A stretch of DNA of 64,000 nt from Sterolibacterium sp964437515 (GTDB lineage Bacteria; Pseudomonadota; Gammaproteobacteria; Burkholderiales; Rhodocyclaceae): contig CAYTHB010000006.1 in the NCBI GenBank assembly GCA_964437515.1, positions 7,479-71,478 of the forward strand, given 5' to 3'. Both the position numbers and the translations under genes were made by a program. Below are positions 1-8,022 of this stretch, one piece after another; positions within the stretch are counted from its first letter, which is position 1, and every line of letters begins with the position of its first letter. Below the pieces are notes generated by a model that searched no databases, was not told the origin of the DNA, and saw nothing but the letters and a program-made list of their open reading frames with translations.

Positions 1-923
1 TTGGCACTCACCAGGCGGATTTTTTCAGCATCCGCACGCATCACCGGCGCGCTGAAGTTGAGTGAAATCGGCGTCAAGGGATGGCAATCCGCACGCGCAT
101 TTTCACGCTGACAATGCGCCGTCACACTAAATTCACCCCGTACCTTGAACGCATGCCACGAAGCCGATTTTGCCGTCGTCAGCAAACCTGTACTGCCGCG
201 TATGCCCTCCGTCCAATGCAGGCGCACCCGCGCACCACTGGGCAATCGCCGCGCACAATGAAACATCACCTGACGCGGCTGAGGCCGCAGATCATCACGT
301 CGCGCCCGTTCAGCCAGCTGCTTTTGTTCCGCCACCGACAGCAGCTTGATGGGAATATTCTCAACAATGCCATCGGCCACGCACACCGCTTTCTGTTCAA
401 CCGAAGCGAAATCGAGATCGCCCGCGGCCTGCACGATAAATAAAGCATCTTCGTCGATATTCTGACTATCGCCCCCCAGCACCGTCACTTCACGCACCCG
501 CGGCCCGCCCGTATTGAAGTGATAGACAGCCTCCAGCGTCACGACTTTCCCTGCTGCATCCAGCAGCCCCGCCACCGGTTTGAACTCACAGCGTACACCC
601 GCAGGTAATCGCTCACTGAAATCCACCGCCCAGGTTCGCTCATCCAGCCAGCGTGCCTGCGCCGTCACCTCCCCCAGCCCCTGACAACTAAAGCTCATCG
701 GCGCAGCACCAGAAAGATCCCCCAGCGGACGCATCGGCTCCACAAACTGCACACGCGCCTGCTGCACCTGCAAGGTCTCTCCCTGGGGTGTAAATTGATT
801 CAATCGGGGTAGGGTCGTATTTTTGTTGACACCGACATCTGTGGCTGCATTCACCGAAACACCAATGCATAGCAAAACGCTCAAAAACAAACACCGCACA
901 CGCTGCAAGGCAGGAGTTTTCAT
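1..923 (-). CDS. Bacterial alpha-2-macroglobulin family protein, N-terminal part (runs off left edge)
   Basis: Reading the minus strand from ATG at 923 gives about 307 residues with no stop before the window edge. Residues 1-26 look like a Sec signal peptide (basic start, then a LFLSVLLCIGVSV core). The following sequence has the pattern of the first domain of bacterial alpha-2-macroglobulins: 'VQFVEPMRPLGD', 'LPAGVRCEF', 'YHFNTGGPRV', and 'IDEDALFIVQ' followed by 'IPIKLL'. Family members are large (over 1500 aa) periplasmic protease traps, often paired with penicillin-binding protein 1C. The bait region and thioester lie outside the window, so function cannot be confirmed. It has the same orientation as the export genes to its right but is separated from them by a toxin-antitoxin pair. 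No strong Shine-Dalgarno sequence is seen. Confidence 0.75.
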   Translation of the reverse strand, partial: MKTPALQRVRCLFLSVLLCIGVSVNAATDVGVNKNTTLPRLNQFTPQGETLQVQQARVQFVEPMRPLGDLSGAAPMSFSCQGLGEVTAQARWLDERTWAVDFSERLPAGVRCEFKPVAGLLDAAGKVVTLEAVYHFNTGGPRVREVTVLGGDSQNIDEDALFIVQAAGDLDFASVEQKAVCVADGIVENIPIKLLSVAEQKQLAERARRDDLRPQPRQVMFHCARRLPSGARVRLHWTEGIRGSTGLLTTAKSASWHAFKVRGEFSVTAHCQRENARADCHPLTPISLNFSAPVMRADAEKIRLVSA

Positions 924-1003
924 GGGAACTATCCGAGAGAAAGAAATTGAAATTTATCCTAAATTTCTCAACAAAGTAAAAATTTAGGAAAAAGGCTTGA
1001 TAC

Positions 1004-1025
1004 ACTAAACGTTAATGTATTTAGT
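1004..1025. promoter_or_regulatory. Inverted repeat, possible operator of the toxin-antitoxin pair
   Basis: ACTAAA at 1004-1009 and TTTAGT at 1020-1025 form a perfect 6-bp inverted repeat just upstream of the antitoxin ribosome binding site. Type II antitoxins of the Phd/YefM class usually bind such palindromes to repress their own operon. A TTGATA (997-1002) lies next to it, but no convincing -10 partner is clear. The operator role is inferred. Confidence 0.4.
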
Positions 1026-1038
1026 AAAGGATGCCGCC

Positions 1039-1314
1039 ATGAGCTTCACCGCCCAAGATATTGTGCCAATCAGCGAAGCACGCGCTCGCCTGACCGAGTT
1101 GGCTGATGATGTGGTATCCGGTGCTGAAAAACTGCTGACCAAGAACGGAGCAGCTTACGTTGCCTTGGTCGATGCGAAGAAGCTCGATTACTACCATGCT
1201 CTTGAAGAAGAACACGCCGGCCTTGTGTTGCTGGCGGAAGCTGAAGCGAGTCTGCGTGAAGTTTTGGCCGGGCATCGGGTATCGAACGCCGATCTAATGA
1301 AAGCCCTGCCCTGA
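1039..1314 (+). CDS. Type II antitoxin, Phd/YefM family
   Basis: A 91-residue protein. The start at 1039 is chosen because AAGGA (1027-1031) sits 7 bases before it; an in-frame ATG at 1015 lacks such a site. The N-terminal half matches the Phd/YefM fold: 'VPISEARARLTELADDV' followed by a strand 'LLTKNGAAYVALVD', the usual DNA-binding and dimerisation half. The C-terminal helix region (from about residue 55) would wrap the toxin. The stop is 4 bases before the downstream RelE/ParE-like gene, the usual antitoxin-first order. It probably neutralises the toxin and represses the operon through the palindrome at 1004-1025. Confidence 0.8.
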   Translation: MSFTAQDIVPISEARARLTELADDVVSGAEKLLTKNGAAYVALVDAKKLDYYHALEEEHAGLVLLAEAEASLREVLAGHRVSNADLMKALP

Positions 1315-1318
1315 AACC

Positions 1319-1708
1319 ATGGCTTTACCCCGACACGCCAAGATCGAAGCTGCACCGAACTTTCTTGCCAATCTGGATGCGGCTCATCAGTTCTTTCGGG
1401 TTCAAGATGCAGACAACGCAGAGTCACGGCTCAGCAAGCTGAAGACTGAGCTCCGGGAGATGGTCGCCCTCCTGGCCTGGTCTCCAGCCAGCGGTCGGTC
1501 AGCACGTTTTCTATCTGCAAAATCTGCGCAGGCTACGATAAAAGCCAACACCGTTTTGCAACTCGCCAAACAAGCCGGATTGCCTTCGCTACGCGAGTAC
1601 ATCGTCGGCCAATACCAATGCGTCATTCTTTACGCTCATTCCGAAACTGATGTGGTGCTACTGGCGATCAAACACCAACGCCAACTGAGGTATCTCGTTG
1701 AATCCTGA
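1319..1708 (+). CDS. RelE/ParE-superfamily toxin
   Basis: A 129-residue protein beginning 4 bases after the antitoxin stop, so almost certainly co-translated. The C-terminal third carries the RelE/ParE signature: a 'YQCVILYAHSETDVVLLAIKHQRQLRY' type ending split over residues about 98-124, in which two strands end in 'LAIKHQRQL'. The N-terminal half is helical. It is longer than classical RelE (about 95 aa) but within the range of RelE/ParE family proteins of Proteobacteria. The target (ribosome-bound mRNA or gyrase) cannot be decided from sequence. The gene converges on the M50 gene with a 25-base gap. Confidence 0.72.
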   Translation: MALPRHAKIEAAPNFLANLDAAHQFFRVQDADNAESRLSKLKTELREMVALLAWSPASGRSARFLSAKSAQATIKANTVLQLAKQAGLPSLREYIVGQYQCVILYAHSETDVVLLAIKHQRQLRYLVES

Positions 1709-1733
1709 AACGAGTTGAGCAGTTATTCAGCCT

Positions 1734-3890
1734 TCAAAATCCACTCTCTCGAATCAAAGTCGCAATCGTCCCCTTTGCACCATCCCACAGCAAGCTGCGT
1801 GGCCTCCCTTCGATGCGCACCTGGCCGCGCATTTCCTGCATACGTTCAAGACGATCTTCGGATTTCAATTTAATCCGAACGCGATACAGTGCCTCGACAG
1901 GGATAGCTTCTCGGCCACCTGCACGAGAATTTGCAGAGGAAGCGTTGGCATGAGTGGTAAAAGCCCCGCCGTAATGACTCGCCAACATCTCATAGGGCAA
2001 GCGTTGCGTGCGGGTGGTATCGATATCGACGACTTCACCTGATAACGCGGTCACGCTGCCTTGGGGCAAAAAATGGGCTTGTGCGCCGATCGAAATACGA
2101 TCAATCTGGTGTTGATCCACATACGCATCCACCCTCCAGCTCGTAGGATCCATGAGTACGCCCAACGGTTCGCGCACCCCCAGCCAGACACCCGGGCGCA
2201 ATTGCCCCGACACATCGCGCCATTGCCCATCGAATTCCGCGCGTATCGCCAGCCTTTCCTGCTCTTCACGCGCGCCACGAACTTCTGTCTGACGCTCATC
2301 CAGTTTTTGCGTCAAAGCCATTTGCTGATCGATGCCTTCGCGCTTCGCCAGCAAGCCCGAGAGCTGATGCTCGATGGCCTCTGCCCCCGCTTCAGCCTGT
2401 TTTTGACGCGCATCCAGATCAGGGGTGACCCAACGGGCGAGGATTGTTCCCGCCGTCACATGACCCGCCGGATGCAACTCAGACAACATGGCAGGAAAGG
2501 GCGCAAAGACCCGCTGTTGCCGTTCGGCATAAAGCACGCCATAAGTATTGACCGAGAATCGCCACGGCATCAGCAACAGGCACAAAAGCAATGCCAACAA
2601 GCCATAGAGTTTCCAGCGACGTGACATCTTCACCTCTGCCCAACGTTTTTTCCACACAGCCAGCTCCATCCATGCCGGTCGGGCAATGAACCAGACCACT
2701 TCAACCATCATCAAAAAAATTCCCAGTGCCTTGAAGAAAAAGGCATAGACCATCCAAGCAATCCCGAGAAAAACAACAAAGCGATAGAGCCACGTCGATA
2801 GCGCGAAAGCAATCAGCATCCGACGTTGCGCGCTCGGCAAGGCTTCCGGCCACGCATCGGGCAAGCCCAATAAATGACGACGTAACCAAGTGCGTGCCAA
2901 CGCCCCTGACCTTTCGTGCAGATTGGGAAAGTCAATCAAATCGGACAGGATGAAATAACCATCAAAGCGCATGAAAGGGCTGAGGTTCAGCGCGAGCGAC
3001 ATAACCCAGCCCGTGGTGGCTAGATAGAGTGCAGATTGACGCAATAATAATGAGCCATCATCCAGCAAAGCCCACGCCAGCGTTGCCAAGCCTGCCAGCC
3101 CCAGCTCCACCATGATGCCTGCGGCTGAAATCGCCAATCGTTGCCGATGCGAGCGCAGCCGCCAGGACTCTCCGGTATCGGTGTACAACATCGGCCACAT
3201 CACCAGCAAAGCCACGCCCATGTGTGCCACACGAACACCCAGACGCGTAGCAACCACGGCATGTCCCAGCTCATGCAAGGTTTTTGAAACGACCAGTGCC
3301 AGCATGAAGCCCACGAAACCCGACGGGGTGAGGCTGTCCATGATGCTATGCGTAAAGGTTTCCCATTGCCGCGCGGTTAAAAACAGCCCGAGCAGCGTGG
3401 CAAAGGCAAACAGGGCGAATGCCCACGGTGTGAACAGCCAAGATACGCGCGGCGACAACCATGCCAGAAACCGCTGTGGCCGAATGATCGGCACACGGAT
3501 GAACAGATAATGGTGCAGCCACCAGCGCCAATGTCGCCATCCCGGCTCATTTGCTGCCTGCTGCATCCGTTGACGCGTTTTTGCCGTGGGGAGCAAAAGC
3601 TGATGATGCTCCAGAAAACGACCAAAGGCCGCGACTTGCTCGGCATCCACCGTCAACGGCGTATGCGCTTCGATTTCAGCCGCCATGCTTTCGGGTTGCC
3701 CCGTCCAGCGCAACAGACATTCGTATTCCAGCCAGCCGATACGAAAAAAAGTGTTATTGACCGGGTCCTGTATCGCCCAGGAAGGCGCGCCATCTTTATC
3801 AGCGCCGGAAGGATGCAGGCGCAAATCCTGTCGTAAGGGTGGAAAGGTTTCAGCGTCCGCCTCGGACATCATTGCAGTTGCAGGCGACAT
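1734..3890 (-). CDS. M50 zinc metallopeptidase fused to HlyD-like adaptor domain
   Basis: A 718-residue inner-membrane protein. Residues about 36-102 resemble a PqqD-like winged-helix domain ('WAIQDPVNNTFFRI' then 'FGRFLEHHQLLLP'). Residues about 150-430 form a multi-span site-2-protease-like domain with the zinc site HELGH at 206-210 and the second motif NLSPFMRFDG at 302-311, whose aspartate is the usual third ligand. From about 440 a periplasmic HlyD/lipoyl-type domain follows, with a coiled region (about 495-545) and a beta-barrel. In other bacteria such M50-HlyD fusions occur with TolC and HlyD genes beside giant LEPR-XLL/DUF4347 proteins. A role in processing or exporting the adhesin is inferred from context. 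It is the last gene of the block, 21 bases after the preceding adaptor gene. Confidence 0.82.
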   Translation of the reverse strand: MSPATAMMSEADAETFPPLRQDLRLHPSGADKDGAPSWAIQDPVNNTFFRIGWLEYECLLRWTGQPESMAAEIEAHTPLTVDAEQVAAFGRFLEHHQLLLPTAKTRQRMQQAANEPGWRHWRWWLHHYLFIRVPIIRPQRFLAWLSPRVSWLFTPWAFALFAFATLLGLFLTARQWETFTHSIMDSLTPSGFVGFMLALVVSKTLHELGHAVVATRLGVRVAHMGVALLVMWPMLYTDTGESWRLRSHRQRLAISAAGIMVELGLAGLATLAWALLDDGSLLLRQSALYLATTGWVMSLALNLSPFMRFDGYFILSDLIDFPNLHERSGALARTWLRRHLLGLPDAWPEALPSAQRRMLIAFALSTWLYRFVVFLGIAWMVYAFFFKALGIFLMMVEVVWFIARPAWMELAVWKKRWAEVKMSRRWKLYGLLALLLCLLLMPWRFSVNTYGVLYAERQQRVFAPFPAMLSELHPAGHVTAGTILARWVTPDLDARQKQAEAGAEAIEHQLSGLLAKREGIDQQMALTQKLDERQTEVRGAREEQERLAIRAEFDGQWRDVSGQLRPGVWLGVREPLGVLMDPTSWRVDAYVDQHQIDRISIGAQAHFLPQGSVTALSGEVVDIDTTRTQRLPYEMLASHYGGAFTTHANASSANSRAGGREAIPVEALYRVRIKLKSEDRLERMQEMRGQVRIEGRPRSLLWDGAKGTIATLIRESGF

Positions 3891-3911
3891 GACCGCTTTT
3901 CCTTCCTCATG

Positions 3912-5264
3912 CTACCAGCCGCTCCACTCACGCAAACGTGCCAGCGGGCGGCGTAAAACGTAATAGCTCAGCACCACCCAGTTCCCATACAACTTGGCCG
4001 TTCCACGCAATCCGATACGGGCATTCTCATCCTTGCCGTCGATACTGGCTCGCAGCCGGTAACTGGCAATGCCATCGCCATCAATTTCTGCCTGATAACT
4101 GGTTTCAGTCAGTGTTCCTGATAAAGGGCTCAAAGGATGCACGGTCAGAAAAAGTTTGACCGACTCGCCCACATTCAGCGTAATGGCATCGGCCACCGGT
4201 AGGTGAATCAACATGCCCGGCTTGTCGGGATTAGCCAGCAGCATGATACGTTCACCCGTCACGACAGGCCGCCCCTGCCATTCATCCGGATCAGAAAACA
4301 CCGCCACCCCATCATAAGGTGCCAATGCCACGATGCGATTCAGTTGCGCCTGTACCGCTGCCAATTCCGCCCGCTTTTCGCGAGCACGTCCGGTCAATGC
4401 CGCAAGCTCTGCCTTGTTTTTTGCATCATCGAAAGAAAGCTGTGTCGCCGTCTGCAATTCCGCATCGGCCACTTCCACAGACTTCTGCGCGACATCCAGA
4501 CGGTTGCGTAGCGTCGTATCATCCAGCGTAAAAAGCGGTGTGCCCGCTTTCACCTCCTGATTGGGGCGCACAAAAACAGTTTTCACCACGCCATCCAGCG
4601 CCGCCGTCATTGCCATGGCATCGACCGGCACGATTTCGGCGGGTGCCAATGCGGTTTGACGTACAGGTAAAAGCAGGAAAATCACCCCGCCTGCCAACAC
4701 AAATCGTCGCTGTCGCCGCGTCAAACCTTGCCAGCGTGCCCGCAAACCCAAGCGCGGCTTGCCTGCAAAAGATTCCCACGCATACGCCCAGCTCTGCCCG
4801 ACACGCACGAGTGCCTCGGCCACCGGCTCGGGTGGTGGCTGATCCAGCAAAAAAGCACACCAGCCCAGAATCTCACCGGAGCGTCGTTTTAGCGGAATTG
4901 CCCAGACCCCCGTCGGCCACCACTCCTGCCAGCCTTCGGCAACATCGGCTGGTGCCACCGCCAGTTCCTCTGGTGTCGGTGCAAACCAGCCTCCATCACC
5001 CGCTCTCTGCTCCAAGAGTTTTTCTGCCACCCAAGGCCAGGCGCGCTTGAGCCAGAGCAGATAGGGGCTATCTTCCCCCAGCTTGACCAGACCGGAAACC
5101 GCCATCACACGGCTTTTTTCATCCATCACCAAAGCCTGACGAAAATGCAGTGCCGCATGGGCATCATTCGCCATGCTGAACGTCAGCTCAGTCAGGGTTT
5201 CCGCCGCACGCGCCCGTCGCTCAAGATCAAGCGTAAAGGCAGACAGGGCTTCTTGAAGGCTCAT
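3912..5264 (-). CDS. HlyD-family periplasmic adaptor with N-terminal cytoplasmic GAF-like domain
   Basis: A 450-residue protein. Residues 1-180 are soluble and look like a GAF-type fold ('LTFSMANDAHAALHFRQAL', 'VWAIPLKRRSGEILGWCAFLL'). A single short membrane segment follows at about 188-201 after a basic 'RRQRR' stretch. The rest is a membrane-fusion-type adaptor: a lipoyl half-motif near 220-250 ('ALDGVVKTVFVRPNQEVKAG'), a short coiled coil (about 255-310), the second lipoyl half ('ALAPYDGVAVF') and a beta-barrel. Such adaptors bridge inner-membrane exporters to TolC. The cytoplasmic domain is unusual for HlyD proteins. It lies between two other adaptor-type genes, 36 bases after one and 21 before the other. 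Confidence 0.78.
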   Translation of the reverse strand: MSLQEALSAFTLDLERRARAAETLTELTFSMANDAHAALHFRQALVMDEKSRVMAVSGLVKLGEDSPYLLWLKRAWPWVAEKLLEQRAGDGGWFAPTPEELAVAPADVAEGWQEWWPTGVWAIPLKRRSGEILGWCAFLLDQPPPEPVAEALVRVGQSWAYAWESFAGKPRLGLRARWQGLTRRQRRFVLAGGVIFLLLPVRQTALAPAEIVPVDAMAMTAALDGVVKTVFVRPNQEVKAGTPLFTLDDTTLRNRLDVAQKSVEVADAELQTATQLSFDDAKNKAELAALTGRAREKRAELAAVQAQLNRIVALAPYDGVAVFSDPDEWQGRPVVTGERIMLLANPDKPGMLIHLPVADAITLNVGESVKLFLTVHPLSPLSGTLTETSYQAEIDGDGIASYRLRASIDGKDENARIGLRGTAKLYGNWVVLSYYVLRRPLARLREWSGW

Positions 5265-5300
5265 GTCAGGCGTGTGAAAGACAAGGAGACAAGCAGAAAA

Positions 5301-6170
5301 TCAAGGATTCATACGGAAATGTGCCACACCGCTCATGCCCGCCAGCAGATCGGGTTCTGCCTTCTTCATGCGCGCTTCCAGCTCGATGGTTTGTGCCACG
5401 GCATCGACCCGCGCATTGATGAGAGTGACTTGTGCCGGATAGCTTCGACCGGTTTCCGTAATCGTTACATCAAAATCCGTACCCTCCTTCAACTGCCGCA
5501 ACCAGCGCGAAGGGACATTCAGACGCAACTTCAAAGGCCCGTCACTAATCAGATCCACCAGCGGGGCGCCCACATTCACACCCTGATGCGGCTTGACATA
5601 CACCTTCACCACACGCCCAGTAAAGGGCGCGGTTACTCGGCATTGCGACAACTGCGCGCGTGAAACCGCAATGGCTGCATGTGCCTTGTCTGTTCCCGCT
5701 TTCGCCAAAGACACCTCGACATCCCCTGCCGCATCCAGCTTGCGCAGACGCTCTTTTGCATCCAGTGTTTCTTTTGCCGAAGCATATTCGGCTTGTGCCA
5801 TATTGAGTCGTGCAGAAAGTTCGCTGCAATCAAAGCTCACCAGCGACCGACCTTTCTCCACACGCATCCCCAACTGTGCATTCAAGCTGGAAATACGTCC
5901 GACCATTTGCGCAACCAGTGTCGTTTCAAGATCGGGGCTCAACAGCACACGAATGACATTCGTGTCTTCTGATGTTGATGAAGGCGATGAAGATTTTGCC
6001 ACGATCCCCGTGCCGACATTCACTGTGCTTGAAGATGGCACGGGACGCGCACTCGCTGTGGGGGAGACGGAGGAGACTGGGGGAACGGGCTGTGCAAACA
6101 CCCCCAGCCCTGTTACCAAAAAGCCAGCGCCTACGATGAGTCGCCGTCCCAAGTACATTGCAAAACTCAT
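5301..6170 (-). CDS. HlyD/RND-type periplasmic adaptor subunit
   Basis: The start at 6170 gives 289 residues and has AAGG 8 bases upstream; an upstream in-frame start at 6215 would overlap the TolC gene. The N-terminus (MSFAMYLGRRLIVGAGFLV...) is a signal peptide or anchor, then a Pro/Ser-rich linker to about residue 65. The core has the lipoyl arrangement 'MVGRISSLNAQLGMRVEKGRSLVSFD', split by a short helical hairpin, then 'VTAPFTGRVVKVYVKPHQGVN' and a beta-barrel ending 'GMSGVAHF' (residue ranges about 80-125, 175-205 and 210-289). It lies 20 bases after the TolC gene and probably works with it. Confidence 0.8.
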   Translation of the reverse strand: MSFAMYLGRRLIVGAGFLVTGLGVFAQPVPPVSSVSPTASARPVPSSSTVNVGTGIVAKSSSPSSTSEDTNVIRVLLSPDLETTLVAQMVGRISSLNAQLGMRVEKGRSLVSFDCSELSARLNMAQAEYASAKETLDAKERLRKLDAAGDVEVSLAKAGTDKAHAAIAVSRAQLSQCRVTAPFTGRVVKVYVKPHQGVNVGAPLVDLISDGPLKLRLNVPSRWLRQLKEGTDFDVTITETGRSYPAQVTLINARVDAVAQTIELEARMKKAEPDLLAGMSGVAHFRMNP

Positions 6171-6189
6171 CAACATCACCTTTTCAGAA

Positions 6190-7695
6190 TCATTGTGCCG
6201 TTTTGAAGACCACACTCTGCCACTGCTGCATGTTTTTCTGCATCGCCGCTGAGAGCGTCTTCACATCGTTTTTATCAATGGTTTCAGGCAACACATCCAG
6301 ACCAACGGAATTATAGATACGCCCCCAAGCCGCCTGAGCGTTGGAATACGAGGCATAACGCTGATATTCCGCCAGCAACAGACGTGCCGAAGCACGGATG
6401 ACTTCCAGTTCAGAATCAAACTGGGTTTGCTGCGCGGCCTGAGCAAAGTTATACAACTGCTGATCCACCCGCAGGCTTTCATCGGCAAATTTCAACTCCG
6501 CCAGCGACAAGCCATAACGCTGCACACCAACGCGCACCTGCGTCAACACCGCCATCGACAGAGCCATGCGTCGCATGTCATCCGTCTTGTTCTGATTCTC
6601 GTAAGCCTTGTCCAGTGAAGGATATTGCGTGAGTTTGAGAATATTCCATGACAAGCGCAGCCCCACATCCGTCCAGTGGCTGTTGTAGTTGTACTTGTTC
6701 GAGTCATATTGCAGACCGGCATCCAGACTCAGATTCGGCCAGAGCAGGGTTTTGGCGACCTTGATATCGTTTTCCGTCACACGTTTGCGATACCACTCCT
6801 CCATGATTTCAGGACGATGTTCCAAAGCCATCTGCTCAAGCTCATCAATATTGGCAGGTACCGGCGGCAAAACTGTTTCACTCTCATCGGCCAGCACATA
6901 AGGCTTGCCGGGCTGTATCGACATCAATGCCGAGAGTTCGGCACGCGCCAGTTCCAGATCCTGACGACGCAAGGTCAAAAGATTAACCGCATCCAGCAAC
7001 GCACGTTGATACGACAGAATCTGCTGGCGCGGCATCAAGCCTTCTTTCTCCACCTTTTTGGCGTGCTCCAGTGCTTTATTCACACGCTCAATCAGTGCAT
7101 CCACCCGACCAATCAGCTTCTGTGCTCCCAGCGCGCGCCAGTAGCTATTACGCACATCCTGCAAGACATTCTGAACCACCTTGCGCCGACGCTCTTCCGC
7201 CATCAAGACCTGATCCGCCTTTTGCTGGGCGCGGTAATAGGAAACCCCAAAATCCAATGCGCTCCACGAAAACGTCAGATTCGACAAGGTGCGATTACGC
7301 TCTTGCGACGTGGAAGGGCGCAAGGAAACCTGACCATCCTCGATGCCGATGGATGTTCCTCCCGAGTCATTATTGCGCCAGGCGTAACCCGCACCCGCCA
7401 CCACACGCGGCAACATTTCATATTTAGAAACGTCATACAGACTACTCGCCAACGCATCTTCCATCAGCTTCAGCTTGTAATCGAGGTTGTACTTCAATGC
7501 CCGCGCAGCAGCATCATGAAACGTAATAGGTGCAGCAATCGGCTCCTGATCAGCATACATCTGCAAACGATCCTGCTGTACACGTTCCTGTATTTCCTTC
7601 TGTTCAAAACGCACCGGGGAAAGCGAGCCGCAAGCGGTCAGCAACACAGCACAGCAAGACGCCAGCGCAATAGAAGTACGGGGAAAAGGGAGCAT
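6190..7695 (-). CDS. TolC-family outer-membrane lipoprotein
   Basis: The start at 7695 gives 501 residues; the longer open frame upstream is intergenic repeat sequence. The N-terminus is a lipoprotein signal peptide with lipobox LTAC (cysteine near residue 22). The mature part shows two TolC/OEP-type halves with long amphipathic helices ('LQDVRNSYWRALGAQKLIGRV', 'ALSMAVLTQVRVGVQRYGLSLAELKF'; roughly residues 60-270 and 285-470). The protein probably forms the outer-membrane channel for the export locus. It sits between the adhesin gene and the HlyD genes on the same strand. A hairpin-rich 327-base gap separates it from the adhesin gene. Confidence 0.82.
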   Translation of the reverse strand: MLPFPRTSIALASCCAVLLTACGSLSPVRFEQKEIQERVQQDRLQMYADQEPIAAPITFHDAAARALKYNLDYKLKLMEDALASSLYDVSKYEMLPRVVAGAGYAWRNNDSGGTSIGIEDGQVSLRPSTSQERNRTLSNLTFSWSALDFGVSYYRAQQKADQVLMAEERRRKVVQNVLQDVRNSYWRALGAQKLIGRVDALIERVNKALEHAKKVEKEGLMPRQQILSYQRALLDAVNLLTLRRQDLELARAELSALMSIQPGKPYVLADESETVLPPVPANIDELEQMALEHRPEIMEEWYRKRVTENDIKVAKTLLWPNLSLDAGLQYDSNKYNYNSHWTDVGLRLSWNILKLTQYPSLDKAYENQNKTDDMRRMALSMAVLTQVRVGVQRYGLSLAELKFADESLRVDQQLYNFAQAAQQTQFDSELEVIRASARLLLAEYQRYASYSNAQAAWGRIYNSVGLDVLPETIDKNDVKTLSAAMQKNMQQWQSVVFKTAQ

Positions 7696-7736
7696 GTTTT
7701 TTTCATGGAGTTTTCCTAAGTTTTCAATCAATAAAG

Positions 7737-7775
7737 TTAGCGTGAAACAACGAAATCTGGTTGAAGGGTGAGTAA
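7737..7775 (+). repeat. Dispersed intergenic repeat, copy A (short)
   Basis: TTAGCGTGAAACAACGAAA at 7737-7755 is identical to 36990-37008 after the PhoH gene and is followed in both places by a TTGAAG. Related copies lie at 53389-53457 and 62498-62562. It sits in the gap between the adhesin and TolC genes. Confidence 0.6.
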
Positions 7776-7859
7776 GTTTTAACGCCCCCCTCTCCCTCGA
7801 TCCCTCTGGTGCATCAACTCTCCCATCGACTACGCCCGCAAGCGGGCAAGTCGCTGCGG

Positions 7860-7918
7860 ATCCCACAAGGGGAGAGGGAAGTGGCTTGTCTCTCCTCTCT
7901 CCCCTTGTGGGAGAGAGG
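7860..7918. repeat. Large inverted repeat in the adhesin-tolC gap
   Basis: CCCACAAGGGGAGAG (7862-7876) is the exact reverse complement of CTCTCCCCTTGTGGG (7897-7911). A second perfect stem, CCTCTCTCCC/GGGAGAGAGG with a 5-base loop, lies at 7894-7918. The surrounding 7784-7936 is rich in CCCTCTCC/GGGAGAGG tracts. On the minus strand it would lie between the adhesin and TolC messages, so it could lower downstream expression or protect RNA ends. No T-run follows, so it is not called a terminator. Nothing else is seen in 7696-8022. Confidence 0.65.
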
Positions 7919-8022
7919 CCGGGAGAGAGGGGGAGGAATCAATAGCCGCATGAGGCATAACAAAACACTGCTGCATTTTCAGAATCACCCTATTCCATTC
8001 TCAAGCAGGATCATGCGCCACA

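Noticed and set aside
6676..7719. 347-codon open frame antisense to the TolC-type gene
   Set aside because: The product is rich in Arg, His and Gln with no domain; it is a shadow of the lipoprotein gene.
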